Shown here piece by piece: positions 14,925 through 22,848 of a stretch of 29,794 nt of DNA. The translations under genes were made by a program, and so were the position numbers. Source of the stretch: CAYURR01 sp964446745 (GTDB lineage: Bacteria; Bacillota; Clostridia; Lachnospirales; WQUN01); assembly GCA_964446745.1 (NCBI GenBank), contig CAYURR010000014.1:1-29794 (forward strand), written 5' to 3'. Under the pieces are notes generated by a model. That model saw nothing but the letters and a program-made list of their open reading frames with translations. It did no database searches and was not told where the DNA came from. Numbering within the stretch: position 1 is the stretch's first letter; each line of letters begins with the position of its first letter.

Positions 14925-16940
14925 ATGGCTGTGGATATTGTTGTGGTTGGTGCGGGTTATTCCGGTGTATTGACCGCAAAGAAACTGGCAAAGAAATTTA
15001 AGAAGCGCTCCGATGTTCAGATCACGATCATCGACAAAAACCCGTATCACACGATGCTCACAGAGCTGCATGAGGTGGCGGCGCAGCGTGTCGAAGAGGA
15101 CAGTATCCGCATCAGCCTGAAAAAGATATTTGCTGGTCGTAGGGTCAATGTCTCAATAGATACGATCACACATGTGGATAAGGAGAACAAAACGGTCATC
15201 GGGCAAAATGCTAAGTACCGCTATGACTATCTAGTGATGGCGGCAGGTTCAAAGCCGACGTTTTTTGGTGTGCCCGGAGCGGAGGAATTTAGCTACAAGC
15301 TCTGGTCGTACGACGATGCGATAAAGCTGCGCGAGCATTTGCACAATAAATTCCGTCAGGCCTCGTGTGAGACCGATGCAGCTAAGAGGAAGCAGATGTT
15401 GAATTTCGTTGTGGTCGGGGCGGGATTTACGGGTGTTGAGATGATTGGCGAGCTCGCCGAGCTTGCGCCTATTATGTGCGCAAGATATGAGCTCGACCCG
15501 AAAGATGTGTCCATGTCGGTCATAGATGTGCTTCCGCGTATCATGCCGATCATACCGGAAAAGCTCACAGACAAGGTCGTAAGACGCTTAGGCAAGATGG
15601 GCGTAAAGATCATGACATCGACAAATGTGGTTGCTATCGGTGAGGACTTTATCGAGGTAAGGACCGGGTCTAAGGATGCGAAGACTCAGAGCTTCAAGAC
15701 CGAAACGGTAATCTGGGCTGCCGGCATACAGTCGTCGGATATTACAGCCGATGCCGCTCAGCAGGTAAAATCCCAAAGGAACGGTCGACTGGATACGGAT
15801 GAGTTCTTGCGCAGTGTGGATGACGAGCGTATCTATGTGGCGGGGGATAATCTGTTCTTTGTGCCCAAGGGAGAAGAAAAGCCTGTGCCGCAGATGGTTG
15901 AAAACTGCGAGCAATCCGCTGATGTAATAGCGCATAACATCCATGCCGACATTACAAAGCACGGTACGATGGTCGCTTACAGGCCACAGTTCCATGGGGT
16001 CATGGTCAGCGTGGGCGGACGTTATGCGACGGCACATGTCGGATTGCCCGGGAAATTCTTCGGATTGCCGTCGTTTCTTGCTATGTTTGCAAAGCATTTT
16101 ATTAATATCATCTATTTCCTGCAGGTGCTTGGTTGGAATAAGGTCTTTTCATATCTTAAACATGAGATATTTACGATCAGAAACAGGCGCAGTTTCGTAG
16201 GCGGACATTTCTCTAACCGCACGCCGAGCTTCTTGATTGTGCCGCTCCGGCTTTGGTTAGGTGCGGTGTGGTTGTTTGAGGGCATAAAAAAGATATTCGA
16301 AGGCTGGCTAGTCGAGCCCAAACTCACGAATTTCTTTGGCGGCGCAAACGCTTGGTACAACAGCATACTCTCTCAGTATTACAGTAAGGCTTCGATGTTT
16401 ATAACCGCGTCTGCGGATGCTACATCGGCAGCGACTTCGGCGGCTACGGACGCCACATCTGCAGCGACGGGTGAGGCTGCGGCCTCGGTCGGTGAGATGA
16501 TTTTAAACTTTAACGTTTTAGGGCTTGTAAATGTGTTGTTCGTTTCAGGTAAGGAGGTCGCGAAGGCCACTATAGAGGATTTTGCATTCCGCTTGGATAT
16601 CCCGATTATGAACTGGTTTATAAACACCTTCGTACTGCCCAATGACACAATGCAGAGGTTTATGCAGGGCTTCATAGTTATATCTGAGATAGTGATCGGG
16701 CTTGCGCTGATTGGCGGCTTATTTACGTTCCTCGCGGCGGCGTTTTCGCTTGTGTTGCAGTTTATGTTTGTCTCGACGACGGGCCTTTATCTCAGTACAT
16801 TCTGGATGATTTTCGGCGCTATAGTAGTGTTGATCGGCGGTGGCCATATCTTCGGACTGGATTGTTACGTAATCCCCTGGCTCAAGGCTAAATGGAAGAA
16901 CACCAAATTCGCACGAAAGACATACATCTACAATGATTGA
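14925..16940 (+). CDS. ndh2: Type II NADH dehydrogenase with C-terminal membrane (DoxX-like) extension, EET type
   Basis: Flavoprotein that oxidises NADH and reduces a membrane quinone without pumping protons. 671 residues. FAD site VVVGAGYSG (6-14), second dinucleotide fold VVVGAGFTGVE (162-172), IWAAGIQSS, FAD Asp in YVAGDNLFF (about 308). The helix that usually carries AQxAxQ reads PQMVENCEQSA (322-332). After about 395 comes an extra region: hydrophobic helices RLWLGAVWLFEGIKKIFEG (442-460), an Ala/Ser/Thr linker (495-520), then three to four more membrane segments (580-650) as in DoxX-like proteins. Listeria Ndh2 of the EET locus also carries such a membrane extension, and it differs from the shorter (about 400-residue) respiratory NDH-2. 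GGAGG lies 8 nt before the ATG. First gene of the operon; it overlaps the next gene by 8 nt. Confidence 0.92.
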   Translation: MAVDIVVVGAGYSGVLTAKKLAKKFKKRSDVQITIIDKNPYHTMLTELHEVAAQRVEEDSIRISLKKIFAGRRVNVSIDTITHVDKENKTVIGQNAKYRYDYLVMAAGSKPTFFGVPGAEEFSYKLWSYDDAIKLREHLHNKFRQASCETDAAKRKQMLNFVVVGAGFTGVEMIGELAELAPIMCARYELDPKDVSMSVIDVLPRIMPIIPEKLTDKVVRRLGKMGVKIMTSTNVVAIGEDFIEVRTGSKDAKTQSFKTETVIWAAGIQSSDITADAAQQVKSQRNGRLDTDEFLRSVDDERIYVAGDNLFFVPKGEEKPVPQMVENCEQSADVIAHNIHADITKHGTMVAYRPQFHGVMVSVGGRYATAHVGLPGKFFGLPSFLAMFAKHFINIIYFLQVLGWNKVFSYLKHEIFTIRNRRSFVGGHFSNRTPSFLIVPLRLWLGAVWLFEGIKKIFEGWLVEPKLTNFFGGANAWYNSILSQYYSKASMFITASADATSAATSAATDATSAATGEAAASVGEMILNFNVLGLVNVLFVSGKEVAKATIEDFAFRLDIPIMNWFINTFVLPNDTMQRFMQGFIVISEIVIGLALIGGLFTFLAAAFSLVLQFMFVSTTGLYLSTFWMIFGAIVVLIGGGHIFGLDCYVIPWLKAKWKNTKFARKTYIYND

Positions 16941-17904
16941 TATAATGTATGATTTAGACATCAAGACGGACATCGTAAAGGAACGTGTAAACAAAACCTT
17001 GCGTAGGGCACCCGCAGTAGTGAGGGAATATATGCAGCATCTGACGGAGGGCTCAGGTAAATATGTGCGTGCGCGTGCGGTTCTAATGTGCGCACTCGAT
17101 GCAAATAATAATATCTCGGACGATGCGCTGACCTTTGCTACGGCGGTTGAGATATTGCACCTTGCGACACTAGTACATGACGACGTGATGGATGACGCGG
17201 ACACTCGCAGGGGCATACCGACACTAAACATGAAATACGGTAAACGCACAGCAGTCATTTGCGGTGATTATCTGTTCAGTTTGTGTTTACAAATCCTGAG
17301 TGTGTTCAGGGAAAAGGAAAAAGACGAGGCATATCGCAGTATCGACATGGATGTAGCCAAAATCATCCGCCGCATATGCCTCGGTGAACTGCTACAGCAT
17401 ATCAAGAACGGTGATATCAACATTACAGGCTATGAATATCTGCGTATCATTTCCGGTAAAACAGCCGCACTGTTTGCGGGTTCGTTTTATGCGGGTGCGT
17501 TCTTTGCCGGGGAGCCCGAGAATGTACGTAAGAAGTATCGCAAGCTCGGGGAGTACTTGGGCATGATCTTCCAGATAACGGATGATTGTATTGACTATTC
17601 TGCAGAACGTGATATAGCCAAAAAGCCTGTCCGCTCCGATTATGATCAGGGTGTAATTACATTGCCGCTGATATTTGCACTTGGAAAAGAGCCGCAAGGC
17701 TCGAAGCAGATAGACATATCAGCCGGAAACGTATCTGAGATCGTGAGGCACTCGGGCGGGGTCGAATATGCGTATGGCGTCGCAAACCGTTATGCGGACA
17801 AGGCGAGGAAGCTGCTTGCTTCGCCTGAAATGGCACGAATGACAGATCAGAAAAGGGCGATGCTTACGGAGCTGTTTGATACCGTTATAAATCGCAGGGG
17901 TTGA
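16933..17904 (+). CDS. dmkB: Trans-polyprenyl diphosphate synthase (DmkB-like, quinone side chain)
   Basis: Condenses isopentenyl diphosphate units into a long prenyl diphosphate, here presumably the side chain of the EET (demethyl)menaquinone. 323 residues. First Asp-rich motif HDDVMDDADTRRG (82-94), second QITDDCIDY (215-222), plus KPVRSDYDQGVITLPL. The substrate motif normally GGKRxRP reads SGKYVRAR (41-48), a departure. No bulky-residue inference on chain length was attempted. The ATG at 16933 overlaps ndh2 by 8 nt; another ATG at 16945 is possible, and neither has a strong ribosome site, which suggests coupling to ndh2. The name follows the Listeria EET locus by position and family. Confidence 0.88.
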   Translation: MIDIMYDLDIKTDIVKERVNKTLRRAPAVVREYMQHLTEGSGKYVRARAVLMCALDANNNISDDALTFATAVEILHLATLVHDDVMDDADTRRGIPTLNMKYGKRTAVICGDYLFSLCLQILSVFREKEKDEAYRSIDMDVAKIIRRICLGELLQHIKNGDINITGYEYLRIISGKTAALFAGSFYAGAFFAGEPENVRKKYRKLGEYLGMIFQITDDCIDYSAERDIAKKPVRSDYDQGVITLPLIFALGKEPQGSKQIDISAGNVSEIVRHSGGVEYAYGVANRYADKARKLLASPEMARMTDQKRAMLTELFDTVINRRG

Positions 17905-17908
17905 GCCG

Positions 17909-18805
17909 ATGAGGTTACTAAAATATGTAGAAATCAGTACAAAGGTTACGAGTGTATTGACATTCCTGTATACATTGGCGTTTTTGGCGTATTCGGGATT
18001 TCGGGTAAACATTCTCCCGACGCTTGTGTTCTTTGTCGCGATGCTTCTGTTTGACCTTTGCACCACAGCTATAAACAACTACATCGACAGCCGCACTAAC
18101 GGTCAGGACTTCGGATTAAAGAGAACGTTCATGTTTGCGGTAATCATCGTGTTATTTGCATTAAGCACTGCGTTGGGTCTTCTGCTTGTGTATTTGACGG
18201 ACATCGTTGTGTTGGCGGCGGGTGTTGTATGCTTCGTATGCGGTGTGCTGTATACCGCGGGCCCTGTACCTATATCACGATTACCGCTTGGCGAGTTCTT
18301 TTCGGGTATCTTCTATGGGTTGTTGCTGCCATTTATATTGATTTATATCAATACACCTACCGGTTATCTGTTTTCTTATGCACTGACGATCGAGAGTTTG
18401 GGTATACATATACAGCTGTTTCCGATGCTCGCGCTGTTATTGTTTTCGGTTACGCCTGTATGTATTACAGCGAACATTATGCTCGCCAATAACATCTGCG
18501 ACGTGAAAAAAGATGTACTTGTGAAGCGCTATACATTGCCGTATTTCATAGGTAAAAATGCACTGCATCTGTATGCCGCGCTCTATATCTCAATATTTAT
18601 CTCTGTAGTGGCGGCGGTGATTCTCGATGTGTTCCCGGTGCTTTCGCTACTGTCGCTGGCCGCATTTATACCTGTACATAAGAATATAAAAACCTTCTAT
18701 GCTAAGCATGTCAAGGAAGAGACGTTTATTACATCGATACAGAATTTCGTTTTATTGATCGTTCCCAATACGATCTTATTGTTTGTAGCAGCATTACTTA
18801 AGTAA
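17909..18805 (+). CDS. dmkA: UbiA family prenyltransferase (DmkA-like, 1,4-dihydroxy-2-naphthoate prenyltransferase)
   Basis: Membrane enzyme that joins a polyprenyl chain to 1,4-dihydroxy-2-naphthoate, making demethylmenaquinone. 298 residues with about eight to nine membrane helices. First Asp-rich motif NNYIDSRTNGQD (56-67), where MenA usually has NDYxD, so the second position is Asn; second motif NNICDVKKD (194-202). GEFFSGIFYG between them is also typical. An AGGGG inside the end of the preceding gene serves as ribosome site; the genes are 4 nt apart. With a polyprenyl synthase before it and an EetB-like gene after it, a dedicated EET quinone is the best reading, but it could be the cell's only MenA. 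Confidence 0.87.
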   Translation: MRLLKYVEISTKVTSVLTFLYTLAFLAYSGFRVNILPTLVFFVAMLLFDLCTTAINNYIDSRTNGQDFGLKRTFMFAVIIVLFALSTALGLLLVYLTDIVVLAAGVVCFVCGVLYTAGPVPISRLPLGEFFSGIFYGLLLPFILIYINTPTGYLFSYALTIESLGIHIQLFPMLALLLFSVTPVCITANIMLANNICDVKKDVLVKRYTLPYFIGKNALHLYAALYISIFISVVAAVILDVFPVLSLLSLAAFIPVHKNIKTFYAKHVKEETFITSIQNFVLLIVPNTILLFVAALLK

Positions 18806-18863
18806 TTAATAAATGAATTGAAAGGGGTGATGTCTGTCGAGAGACGAAAGGGTTAAGCGCATA

Positions 18864-19379
18864 GTGTTTTTGTCAATGTTTTTTGCCTGCGCGGTAGTAT
18901 TATCAATCGTAGAAGGCATGATACCGCCTATACCGTTATTCCCACCGGGCGTAAAACTCGGCCTGGCCAATATCGCCGTGATGTATTGCTTGTTTTTCAC
19001 AAACCCAAAGGACGCTTTTATCATCATGATATTAAAATCCTTATTTGTGTTCATAATGAGGGGAGCGACGGCTTCGATATTGAGTTTTTCAGGCGGCCTG
19101 TTGTCATTACTGGTAATGATGGTGTTGATGTACGTGTTTAAAACACGTATCTCGTATCTTATATTAAGTATCGTCGGCGCTGTTTCTCATAATATTGGGC
19201 AGTTCTTTGCTGTCACACTGATTATGGGTGGGTTTGTCACACTGTATTACTTGCCCATCTTGATCGTTGCGGGCCTGCTTGCCGGCATTGCAACCGCGAC
19301 GCTATTACGTTTTGTTTTACCTGCCTTAAAAGGCATTGTAAAAAATAATAAATTTTATGAAGGGAATGTAGATAAGTGA
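18864..19379 (+). CDS. eetB: Gx transporter family membrane protein (EetB-like)
   Basis: 171 residues from the first conventional start, GTG at 18864; about five membrane helices, with VVLSIVEGMIPPIPLFPPGVKLGLANI at the N-terminus (about 13-40), the hallmark of the heptaprenyl diphosphate synthase component I/Gx family. Listeria EetB is of this family and is needed for EET by an unknown mechanism. The frame is open upstream to 18831, and the missing DERVKRI would complete the usual N-terminus. A CTG at 18834 sits 6 nt after AAAGGGG and may be the true start, giving 181 residues. The end overlaps pplA by 4 nt (GTGA). No EetA (NusG domain II-type) gene is next to it. Confidence 0.85.
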   Translation: MFLSMFFACAVVLSIVEGMIPPIPLFPPGVKLGLANIAVMYCLFFTNPKDAFIIMILKSLFVFIMRGATASILSFSGGLLSLLVMMVLMYVFKTRISYLILSIVGAVSHNIGQFFAVTLIMGGFVTLYYLPILIVAGLLAGIATATLLRFVLPALKGIVKNNKFYEGNVDK

Positions 19380-20539
19380 AAAGATTAGTAACAAAGAAAT
19401 TGCTTTCCGGCATTCTTGCACTGTCAGTAGTTGCCGTATTGGCAACAGGTTGTGCAAAACCCGCATCCTCAGTAGGAGGCGCTGCAAACAACGCAACACC
19501 GGCTCCGGCACAGACCGAAGAAGTTAAGGAAACTGAGGCTCCTGCGGAAACAGAGCCTGCTAAAGAAGAAGCAACCCAAGAGGCCGAGGCTCCAAAGACT
19601 GAAGCAGCAGCCGCTAACACCTTAAAGACAGGTATCGGCACTGTCGGTTCCATTGCGAAGTCCAAGGATGTCGGCGATAACGACGGTCTCGGACAGGGCG
19701 ATATCATCGTCGCAGCTGTTACGGTTACAGAGGATGGCAAACTGGACAATGTACTGATCGACTCGGTACAGGGCAAGGTTAATTTCGACGCGACCGGTAA
19801 GATCACAACAGATATCAAAGCAGAGGTTCCGTCAAAGACAGAACTCGGCGATGCATATGGCATGAAGAAGGCTTCGCCGATCGGCAAGGAATGGTATGAG
19901 CAGATCGCAGTCTTCATGGATTATGTAAAGGGTAAGACTGCAGACGAGATCAAGGGTATAGCAAACGAAGAGGGTAAGGCGAAGGATGCCGATCTGATCG
20001 CAGGTTGCACGATTAACATTACCGATTATATCGAGGCTGTAACAAAGGGCATGGCTAATGCACAGGATCTAGGCGCTAAGGCCGGTGACAAGCTCGGTAT
20101 AGGTGTATCGACAAATGTCGCAAAGTCCAAGGATGCCGCTGCCGACAAGGAAGGTCTTGTACAGGTATACTGCACGTATATCGCATCGACCTATAGCGCG
20201 GATGGAAAGATCTCGAGCGCGGTCATAGATGCTATGCAGGCCAATGTAAACTTCGACACAGCCGGTAAGGTCACATCAGACCTCGCGAAAGCTCCGCAGA
20301 CCAAGAACGAGCTCGGCGATGCATATGGTATGAGGAAGGCTTCGGCAATCGGTAAGGAATGGAATGAGCAGGCTGCCGCATATGCAAAATACATCACAGG
20401 TAAGAGTGTAGACGAGGTTAAGGCTATTGCGGTTGACGAGACCACAAAGACCACAGAACCGGATCTCGCTTCGAGCGTGACGATTTCAACAGGCGAGTTT
20501 GTAAGTATCGTTGAGAAGTCTGCAGCGACAGCGAAATAA
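19376..20539 (+). CDS. pplA: FMN-binding lipoprotein with two FMN-bind-like domains (PplA-like electron carrier)
   Basis: Predicted surface lipoprotein that carries covalent FMN and hands electrons to external acceptors. 387 residues: signal peptide with Cys26 (ATGC), an Ala/Glu/Pro/Thr linker (27-80), then two homologous domains of about 145 residues (85-228 and 240-385). They share KSKD, VNFD, GKxTxD, ELGDAYGM, KAS, IGKEW and the end motifs DLIAGCT (206-212) and DLASSVT (363-369). The final Thr of each is the likely FMN attachment site, by comparison with the SGAT-type flavinylation motif; this is inference. The two copies are similar even at DNA level around ELGDAYGM, so the duplication is recent or under shared constraint. 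GTG start overlapping eetB, AAGGGA 10 nt upstream. ApbE follows 3 nt downstream. Confidence 0.9.
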   Translation: MKRLVTKKLLSGILALSVVAVLATGCAKPASSVGGAANNATPAPAQTEEVKETEAPAETEPAKEEATQEAEAPKTEAAAANTLKTGIGTVGSIAKSKDVGDNDGLGQGDIIVAAVTVTEDGKLDNVLIDSVQGKVNFDATGKITTDIKAEVPSKTELGDAYGMKKASPIGKEWYEQIAVFMDYVKGKTADEIKGIANEEGKAKDADLIAGCTINITDYIEAVTKGMANAQDLGAKAGDKLGIGVSTNVAKSKDAAADKEGLVQVYCTYIASTYSADGKISSAVIDAMQANVNFDTAGKVTSDLAKAPQTKNELGDAYGMRKASAIGKEWNEQAAAYAKYITGKSVDEVKAIAVDETTKTTEPDLASSVTISTGEFVSIVEKSAATAK

Positions 20540-20542
20540 ATT

Positions 20543-21601
20543 ATGCGTCACACAGTAAAACAATTGAAAACGGCCGTCACAATGATTTGTGTGGCGGCCG
20601 TTGTTTTTATATGCATAGGATGTTCACAAGCGCAGCCCGAGCCCAAACGCTTTGAGGCTGAATTTTTGATTCTGTTCAATACCGCTACTAAGATCGTTGG
20701 CTATGCGCAGACAAAGGACCAATTCTCGGAGTTTTCGCAGATGGTTTATGACGAGCTGAATGGCTATCACGAGCTCTACGATGTATATAAAGACTACGAC
20801 AGCATAAACAACATCAAGACGATCAACGATAACGCGGGAAAAGAACCTGTTAAAGTCGATCAGCGCATCATAGATATGTTGCTATTTGCAAAGCGGCAGT
20901 ATAATCAGACGGACGGAGCGGTAAATGTCGCGATGGGTAGCGTGCTGTCTATTTGGCATGAGTACAGGCAGGCCGGAATAGACGATCCCGAAAATGCCGA
21001 GCTACCCTCGATCGAAGCCCTGCGTGAGGCTGCGAAGTACACGGACATAGATCAGCTCGTTATAGATGAGGCGAACTCGACGGTGTTTTTGACTGACGAG
21101 CGGATGAAGCTCGATGTGGGCGCTATCGCGAAGGGTTACGCTGTTGAGCGCGTGGCCAAGAGCATAACGGAGAAGGGCTATTCCTCGGCGCTTTTAAGTG
21201 TTGGCGGCAATGTAAAGGCTATAGGCACAAAGCCGGACGGCACAAACTGGAAGGTGGGCATACAAAATCCGGACATTGGGGACAAGGAAAATCCGAGTGT
21301 AATGAACGTGGAATTACTGGATAAGTCACTCGTCACGAGCGGAGACTATCAGCGTTACTATACCGTGGATGGTAAGCGTTATAACCACATCGTCGATCCA
21401 AACACTCTATATCCGGCTGAGAACTTCGCATCCGTTTCCGTGATATGCGGTGATTCGGGTGTCGCTGATGCGCTGTCTACCGCATTGTTTTTGAAAAGCA
21501 TTGATGAAGGTAAGGCCTTGGTATCGGCGTACAAAGCAGAGCTGGGCTACATCGATGTAGTTTGGATAAACAAGGATTATAGTTTGGTCACGCTGGAATA
21601 A
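20543..21601 (+). CDS. fmnB: FAD:protein FMN transferase lipoprotein (ApbE/FmnB-like)
   Basis: Transfers FMN from FAD to a Thr/Ser of partner proteins outside the membrane, here presumably PplA. 352 residues: lipoprotein signal with Cys27 (CIGC), then the ApbE fold: NTATKIVGY, DGAVNVAMGSV, LDVGAIAKGYAVE (190-202), SVGGNVKAIG, TSGDYQRYYTVDGKRYNHI (265-283) with VDP, and VADALSTALF (307-316), whose Asp and Thr bind Mg2+. Size is typical. There is no clear ribosome site: the ATG is 3 nt after the pplA stop, so translation probably depends on re-initiation. Codons 9-22 form a terminator-like hairpin. Last gene of the EET operon; no clear terminator follows before the next promoter. Confidence 0.92.
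   Translation: MRHTVKQLKTAVTMICVAAVVFICIGCSQAQPEPKRFEAEFLILFNTATKIVGYAQTKDQFSEFSQMVYDELNGYHELYDVYKDYDSINNIKTINDNAGKEPVKVDQRIIDMLLFAKRQYNQTDGAVNVAMGSVLSIWHEYRQAGIDDPENAELPSIEALREAAKYTDIDQLVIDEANSTVFLTDERMKLDVGAIAKGYAVERVAKSITEKGYSSALLSVGGNVKAIGTKPDGTNWKVGIQNPDIGDKENPSVMNVELLDKSLVTSGDYQRYYTVDGKRYNHIVDPNTLYPAENFASVSVICGDSGVADALSTALFLKSIDEGKALVSAYKAELGYIDVVWINKDYSLVTLE
20569..20608 (+). promoter_or_regulatory. Intrinsic-terminator-like hairpin in the first codons of apbE (candidate attenuator)
   Basis: 13-bp stem (20569-20581 with 20590-20602, one G-U pair), 8-nt loop, then GTTTTT. The stem is GC-rich at its base (AACGGCCG/CGGCCGTT). It lies 30 nt after the pplA stop, inside the apbE signal-peptide codons, and could reduce transcription into apbE or protect the pplA message 3' end. 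Confidence 0.65.
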
Positions 21602-21627
21602 GTATGTATTGACCAATTTGGTATCTG

Positions 21628-21656
21628 TTGAACCTTTCCCGATAGTGTGTTACTAT
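21628..21656 (+). promoter_or_regulatory. Candidate sigma-A promoter for the MFS/cyclase/surface-protein cluster
   Basis: TTGAAC (21628-21633), 17 nt, TACTAT (21651-21656), start near 21663. An 11-bp palindrome ACCAATTTGGT (21612-21622) lies just upstream. The gap 21602-21696 holds no hairpin terminator for the EET operon, so read-through is possible. Confidence 0.55.
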
Positions 21657-21696
21657 ATTTCCCGAATTGATTCTATTGATCGGATGCGATAAACAT

Positions 21697-22848
21697 ATGT
21701 TTATGATGTATTTCCTGATATACGCGGCGATGGCTGTGGTCGGAACGTATTTGCCGTTGTATTTTTCTACTGCCAGGGGCTTTACGCCCACACAGATCGG
21801 TTACATACTCGCTGCGGCTCCCGTTGTCGCGATTGCGGCCCAAATGTTTTGGGGCAATATCGCCGACATGGTTAAGTCTAAGAACAAACTCCTTTCCATT
21901 ATACTCATCCTCTTATGCGTATCGATGGCTCTGTTGCCTCTGGGCAAGATCTTCGTACTCGCATTAATCTTTCAGTGCATTTATGCGTTCTTTGACGCAC
22001 CGTCATACTCCCTTACCGACACTATCATCACCGAAAACTGCAATAAACTCAGCTTAAACTTTGGACGTATACGCCTAGCCGGTACCATAGGCTTTGGTGT
22101 TATAGGTTGGATTGCCGGTATCGTGATGGGTATTAATATCTATTTGATGTTTCCTATGTATTTAATCCTGATGCTCTGTGCGCAGATACCGCTGCGCAGG
22201 ATGCCTGTCGTCGCGGGCCATAGACAGAGTAAGACCAAGATAAACCCTCTCTCCCTACTCAAGGACAAACGCCTCTGCTTTATCTACGCTATCTGTGCCG
22301 CAGTGGCTATCCCCGTAAATTTCATTTTTGCGTTCTTTTCCATCTATCTGACCAGCCCGGCAGTCGGCGGTCAGACATGGCAGGTCGGTATGTATCTGTT
22401 CCTTTCTGTTGTGATGGAGATACCGCTGCTGTTCAATTTAGACCGCATAATCAAGCGCTTTGGCATTGAGAATATCATGCTCATGTCGCTATTCATGCTG
22501 TGTCTGCGCTTCTTTTTCCTCGGATTTGTCACAAACCCATATATATTGATTTTTTCAGGCGCACTGCAATGCTCGTATGTGACGTTCTTTGTCGGTGCAG
22601 CGCTCTATATCAGCCGTTATGTAAACCCGGGACTTAAAGCAACGGGCCAGGCGTTTAGCAGTATCCTAATGGCAGGAGTTGCAAAGATCATATCGAGCTT
22701 GGTAGCGGGCATCCTGATCGATGCGCTCGGTTATGCGAGTACATATATGATCTGCGCGATATATGCGACGATAATATTGATTATTGCCATACCTGTTTAT
22801 CATTTATATATAAAGAAGCTGGATCTGCCGAAGGAGCAAGTTGTGTGA
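21697..22848 (+). CDS. MFS transporter (LacY/nucleoside-symporter-like, MFS_1-like)
   Basis: 383 residues from the ATG at 21697, with 12 predicted membrane helices and the MFS motif region WGNIADMVKSKNK after helix 2. GTYLPLYFSTARGFTPTQIGYI is typical of the LacY/NupG-like subgroup. The frame is open from a TTG at 21667, but that is only a few nt after the predicted transcript start and would put polar residues before helix 1. Both ribosome sites are weak. Substrate unknown. It overlaps the CHASE2-cyclase gene by 4 nt, so the two are likely co-translated. Confidence 0.82.
   Translation: MFMMYFLIYAAMAVVGTYLPLYFSTARGFTPTQIGYILAAAPVVAIAAQMFWGNIADMVKSKNKLLSIILILLCVSMALLPLGKIFVLALIFQCIYAFFDAPSYSLTDTIITENCNKLSLNFGRIRLAGTIGFGVIGWIAGIVMGINIYLMFPMYLILMLCAQIPLRRMPVVAGHRQSKTKINPLSLLKDKRLCFIYAICAAVAIPVNFIFAFFSIYLTSPAVGGQTWQVGMYLFLSVVMEIPLLFNLDRIIKRFGIENIMLMSLFMLCLRFFFLGFVTNPYILIFSGALQCSYVTFFVGAALYISRYVNPGLKATGQAFSSILMAGVAKIISSLVAGILIDALGYASTYMICAIYATIILIIAIPVYHLYIKKLDLPKEQVV

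Noticed and set aside
14776..14973. 65-codon frame in the ndh2 leader
   Set aside because: No ribosome site, overlaps the ndh2 start in another frame, and the product looks random.
21612..21622. ACCAATTTGGT palindrome after the EET operon as a terminator
   Set aside because: Too short and AT-rich, with no following T-run; at most a protein-binding site.
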